Below the pieces are notes generated by a model. The model was not told the origin of the DNA. It did no database searches and was given only the letters and a program-made list of their open reading frames with translations. Shown here piece by piece: positions 61,371 through 64,000 of a DNA stretch of 64,000 nt. This stretch comes from Bradyrhizobium diazoefficiens (GTDB lineage Bacteria > Pseudomonadota > Alphaproteobacteria > Rhizobiales > Xanthobacteraceae), in the NCBI RefSeq assembly GCF_016599855.1, contig NZ_CP067041.1:2542001-2606000 (forward strand), written 5' to 3'. The first letter of the stretch is position 1. Every line of letters begins with the position of its first letter. Made by a program: the position numbers and the translations under genes.

Positions 61371-62753
61371 TTGGTCTACCGCCACGCCATCGACGCCACG
61401 ACCTACGCCTTCCCCGATCTGCGCGACCTCCTCGCCAAGGCGACGCCGCCGCGCTCCGGCGACCGGCTGGCCGGCATTGCCGCCGATAGCGCCGAGCAGA
61501 TGATCGCGGCGCGGATGGCACTCGCGAACGTCCCCCTCGGTCAGTTCCTCCGGGAGGCCGTCATCCCCTATGAGGGCGACGAGGTCACCCGGCTCGTCAT
61601 CGACAGCCATGACGCCCTGGCGTTCGCGCCGGTGGCCTCGTTGACCGTGGGGGCTTTCCGCGATTGGCTCCTGTCGGACGCCGCCACGCCGGAGGTCTTG
61701 CGCAAGCTTGCGCCCGGTATCACGCCGGAGATGGCGGCCGCGGTGTCAAAGCTGATGCGCAATCAGGACCTGATCCTGGCGGCGCGGAAATGCGAGGTCG
61801 TCACCGCCTTCCGCAACACCATCGGCCTGAAGGGCCGGATGAGCACGCGGCTCCAGCCCAACCATCCCTTCGACGATGCCCGGGGCATCACCGCCTCGAT
61901 CCTCGACGGCCTGCTGCTCGGGGCCGGCGATGCCTGCATCGGCATCAACCCCGCGAGCGACGACCCGGCGGGAATCGCGCAATTGCTGCGGCTCCTGGAC
62001 GAGATCATCGCGCGGCTGAAAATTCCGACGCAAGGCTGTGTGCTGACCCATGTCACGACGACGCTGGGGCTGATCGGGCAAGGCGTGCCGGTCGACCTGG
62101 TCTTCCAGTCGGTCGCCGGCACCGAGGCTGCCAACCGCAGCTTTGGCATCGATCTCGCGCTGCTGAGGGAAGCGCAGGCGGCCGGGCTGTCGCAGAAGCG
62201 CGGCACGGTCGGCGAGAACGTGATGTATTTTGAGACGGGGCAGGGCTCGGCGCTGTCGGCCAATGCCCATCACGGCGTCGACCAGCAGACCTGCGAGGCG
62301 CGTGCCTATGCGGTGGCGCGGGCCTTCGCGCCGTTGCTGGTCAACAGCGTGGTCGGCTTCATCGGCCCGGAATATCTCTACGGCGGCAAGGAGATCATCC
62401 GGGCGGGGCTGGAAGACCACTTCTGCGGCAAGCTGCTCGGCCTGCCGCTCGGCGTCGACATCTGCTACACCAACCATGCCGAGGCGGACCAGGACGACAT
62501 GGATAATCTCCTGACGCTGCTCGCCGCTGCCGGCGTCACCTTCATCATGGGGGTGCCCGGCGCCGACGATGTCATGCTGAACTACCAGTCCACGTCTTTT
62601 CACGATGCGCTCTATGTCCGCGAGGTCTTCGGTGCGGCCCGCGCGCCCGAGTTCGACGACTGGCTGGCGCAGACCGGAATTGCGGGGCCCGATTTCCGGC
62701 TTGCCTCTGATGCAGGGCTCATGCCTGATTTCGCGTCCCGGCTGATCGCGTGA
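61371..62753 (+). CDS. eutB: ethanolamine ammonia-lyase large subunit
   Basis: Large subunit of the adenosylcobalamin-dependent lyase that converts ethanolamine to acetaldehyde and ammonia. From TTG 61371 the protein has 460 residues, matching EutB (about 455). The open frame extends far upstream, but a GGAGGGG site at 61361-61367 precedes TTG and family-like sequence begins just there (VYRHAIDATTYAF). Conserved parts are RSGDRLAGIAADS, IGLKGRMSTRLQPNHPFDD, FQSVAGTEAANRSFGIDL, YFETGQGSALSANAHHGVDQ, FIGPEYLYGGKEIIRAGLED and TNHAEADQDDMDN. No eutC follows or precedes it within the window, which is unusual. Confidence 0.92.
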   Translation: MVYRHAIDATTYAFPDLRDLLAKATPPRSGDRLAGIAADSAEQMIAARMALANVPLGQFLREAVIPYEGDEVTRLVIDSHDALAFAPVASLTVGAFRDWLLSDAATPEVLRKLAPGITPEMAAAVSKLMRNQDLILAARKCEVVTAFRNTIGLKGRMSTRLQPNHPFDDARGITASILDGLLLGAGDACIGINPASDDPAGIAQLLRLLDEIIARLKIPTQGCVLTHVTTTLGLIGQGVPVDLVFQSVAGTEAANRSFGIDLALLREAQAAGLSQKRGTVGENVMYFETGQGSALSANAHHGVDQQTCEARAYAVARAFAPLLVNSVVGFIGPEYLYGGKEIIRAGLEDHFCGKLLGLPLGVDICYTNHAEADQDDMDNLLTLLAAAGVTFIMGVPGADDVMLNYQSTSFHDALYVREVFGAARAPEFDDWLAQTGIAGPDFRLASDAGLMPDFASRLIA

Positions 62754-62787
62754 TGTGAAAATCTCGCGAAAAACCCATCCGCCGGCG

Positions 62788-62813
62788 TGAACCGGGGAAA
62801 CCATTGGCGCGTC
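62788..62813 (+). promoter_or_regulatory. possible EcfG-type stress promoter upstream of the radical-SAM gene
   Basis: TGAAC, 17 bases, then CGTC is two mismatches from the alphaproteobacterial general-stress consensus GGAAC-N16/17-CGTT. It would give a leader of about 105 bases. It is offered because hpnP in Rhodopseudomonas is under EcfG control; the match is weak. Confidence 0.25.
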
Positions 62814-62923
62814 TCAGGAATTAGTTCGGTGCCATAATATTGAGGAAATCCGGTCGCAGCGTTACGCTATGTTTCTGGTGACCTCGTCAGTACCGTTCGT
62901 AGAACGTGGTTGGGGGAAGTTCG

Positions 62924-64000
62924 ATGCGCGCTGAAAGCAACGGAACGAGCCGGCATATTCTCTGCGTCTTCCCGCGTTACACGTCGTCCTTCGGCACCTT
63001 CGAGCACGCTTATCCGCTGACCGACGGCGTTCGCGCCTTCATGCCGCCGCAGGGCCTTCTGTTGCTCGCGGCCTATCTGCCTAGGGAATGGCAGGTCAAA
63101 TTCGTCGACGAGAATCTGCGCCGGACGACGAAAGAAGAGTTCGAATGGGCGGAGGCCGTGTTCGTCAGCGGCATGCACATCCAGCGCCAGCAGATGAACG
63201 ACATCTGCCGCCGCGCCCATGAGTTCGACCTGCCGGTCGCGCTCGGCGGCCCCTCGGTCAGCGCCTGCCCGGATTACTATCCCTCGTTCGACTATCTCCA
63301 TGTCGGCGAGCTCGGCGACGCCACCAATCAACTGATCGAGATTCTGTCGCGCGATACCTCGCGTCCTGAAAGCCAGGTGGTGCTGACCACCAAGGACCGC
63401 GTGCCGATGACGGAGTTTCCGATCCCGGCCTATGAGCTCGCTGACGTGAAGAAGTATTTCCTCGGCAGCATCCAGTATTCCAGCGGCTGTCCCTATCAGT
63501 GCGAGTTCTGCGACATCCCCGGCCTCTACGGCCGCAATCCGCGCATCAAGACGCCGCAGCAGATTATCGCCGAGCTCGACCGCCTGCGCGAATGCGGCAT
63601 GACCGACACGGTCTACTTCGTCGACGACAATTTCATCGGCAACCGCAAGGCGGCGATGGATTTGCTGCCGCATCTGATCGCGTGGCAGAAGAAGACCGGC
63701 TACGTGATGCGGCTCGCCTGCGAGGCGACGCTTAACATCGCCAAGCGCCCCGAAATCCTCGAGAAGATGCGTGAGGCCATGTTCCACACCATCTTCTGCG
63801 GCATCGAAACCCCCGATCCTGACGCGCTGCACGCGATGCACAAGGACCACAACATGATGGTCCCGATCCTCGAGGGCGTGCGCACCATCAACTCCTACGG
63901 CATGGAGGTCGTCTCCGGCATCATCATGGGACTCGACACCGACAAGCCGAGTACATCCGATGCGTTGCTGGCCTTCGTCGAGGAATCCCAGATCCCGCTT
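62924..64000 (+). CDS. hpnP: B12-binding radical SAM protein, probable hopanoid C-2 methylase HpnP (partial)
   Basis: The gene runs past the window end; 359 codons are visible. It has an N-terminal cobalamin-binding region (ILCVFPRYTSSFGTFEHAYP, RAFMPPQGLLLLAAYLP, VFVSGMHIQR, LGGPSVSACPDYYPSFDYLH) and the radical-SAM cluster motif CPYQCEFCDIPG (Cys189, Cys193, Cys196). Then come DTVYFVDDNFIGNRKAA and FCGIETPDPDALHAMHK. The arrangement and wording match HpnP, which methylates hopanoids at C-2, and the wider DUF4070 group. ATG 62924 follows GGGGGAAG. Related proteins of unknown function share much of this, so the specific call is moderate. Confidence 0.65.
   Translation, partial: MRAESNGTSRHILCVFPRYTSSFGTFEHAYPLTDGVRAFMPPQGLLLLAAYLPREWQVKFVDENLRRTTKEEFEWAEAVFVSGMHIQRQQMNDICRRAHEFDLPVALGGPSVSACPDYYPSFDYLHVGELGDATNQLIEILSRDTSRPESQVVLTTKDRVPMTEFPIPAYELADVKKYFLGSIQYSSGCPYQCEFCDIPGLYGRNPRIKTPQQIIAELDRLRECGMTDTVYFVDDNFIGNRKAAMDLLPHLIAWQKKTGYVMRLACEATLNIAKRPEILEKMREAMFHTIFCGIETPDPDALHAMHKDHNMMVPILEGVRTINSYGMEVVSGIIMGLDTDKPSTSDALLAFVEESQIPL

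Noticed and set aside
62754..62923. A search for eutC after eutB
   Set aside because: The 170 bases hold no frame resembling EutC, and the next gene is the radical-SAM protein.
1..64000. tRNA and rRNA genes
   Set aside because: I saw no cloverleaf-like sequences with GTTCGANTC arms in plausible context and no rRNA-like stretches. A covariance-model search would settle this.

Overview
The window looks like chromosomal DNA of an alphaproteobacterium of the Bradyrhizobium/Rhodopseudomonas group (Nitrobacteraceae). The grounds are uniformly high GC, dense genes with ATGA-type overlaps, many parallel acyl-CoA genes, a hopanoid-methylase-like gene, and many intergenic palindromic repeats. This assignment rests on gene content and style, not on a database match. 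I found no tRNA, rRNA, insertion sequence, phage gene or CRISPR array.

Layout. (1) 0-4.75 kb: a complete branched-chain-amino-acid-type ABC importer (binding protein, two permeases, two ATPases). (2) 4.9-8.7 kb: a divergent otnC / ltnD-otnI-otnK set for four-carbon acid sugars (L-threonate/tetronate to dihydroxyacetone phosphate), then a chemoreceptor (to 10.5 kb). (3) 10.5-27.8 kb and 31.3-33.9 kb: CoA-thioester metabolism, with two thiolases, two acyl-CoA dehydrogenases, three crotonase-fold proteins, two acyl-CoA synthetases, a 2,4-dienoyl-CoA-reductase-like SDR, a second SDR, a frameshifted SDR, a CHK/APH-type phosphotransferase with a small partner, nitronate monooxygenase and a YghU-type GST. 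YccF and phosphoenolpyruvate carboxylase interrupt this block. (4) 34-37.7 kb: amidase plus DUF2848, then a 2OG-Fe(II) oxygenase overlapping alkB. (5) 37.8-47.5 kb: a homoprotocatechuate (3,4-dihydroxyphenylacetate) meta-cleavage cluster. The minus-strand genes run hpaH-F-E-D-G plus a TPP enzyme. They are divergent from the MarR regulator hpaR, the aldolase hpaI and a UxaA-family dehydratase. A perfect 16-bp palindrome lies in the divergent promoter.

(6) 47.7-54.4 kb: a three-gene operon of a transglutaminase fused to a predicted amidoligase (DUF2126), a circularly permuted ATP-grasp fused to an alpha-E domain, and a second transglutaminase. This is the least understood system here and the best candidate for new biology, probably synthesis or attachment of a peptide-like product. 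(7) 54.6-59.4 kb: an HD phosphohydrolase, folE, a Rieske-FAD reductase and an RlpA-like protein, interspersed with three decayed gene fragments (alpha/beta hydrolase, acyl-CoA dehydrogenase, low-molecular-weight phosphatase). (8) 59.4-64 kb: a second chemoreceptor divergent from an ethanolamine ammonia-lyase large subunit gene (eutB) with no eutC beside it, then a B12-binding radical-SAM gene (probably hpnP) that runs off the end.

Intergenic DNA carries at least eight kinds of palindromic repeat (about 16 copies), nearly always just after a stop codon. All product calls come from reading motifs and remembered family sequences; none was checked by search.
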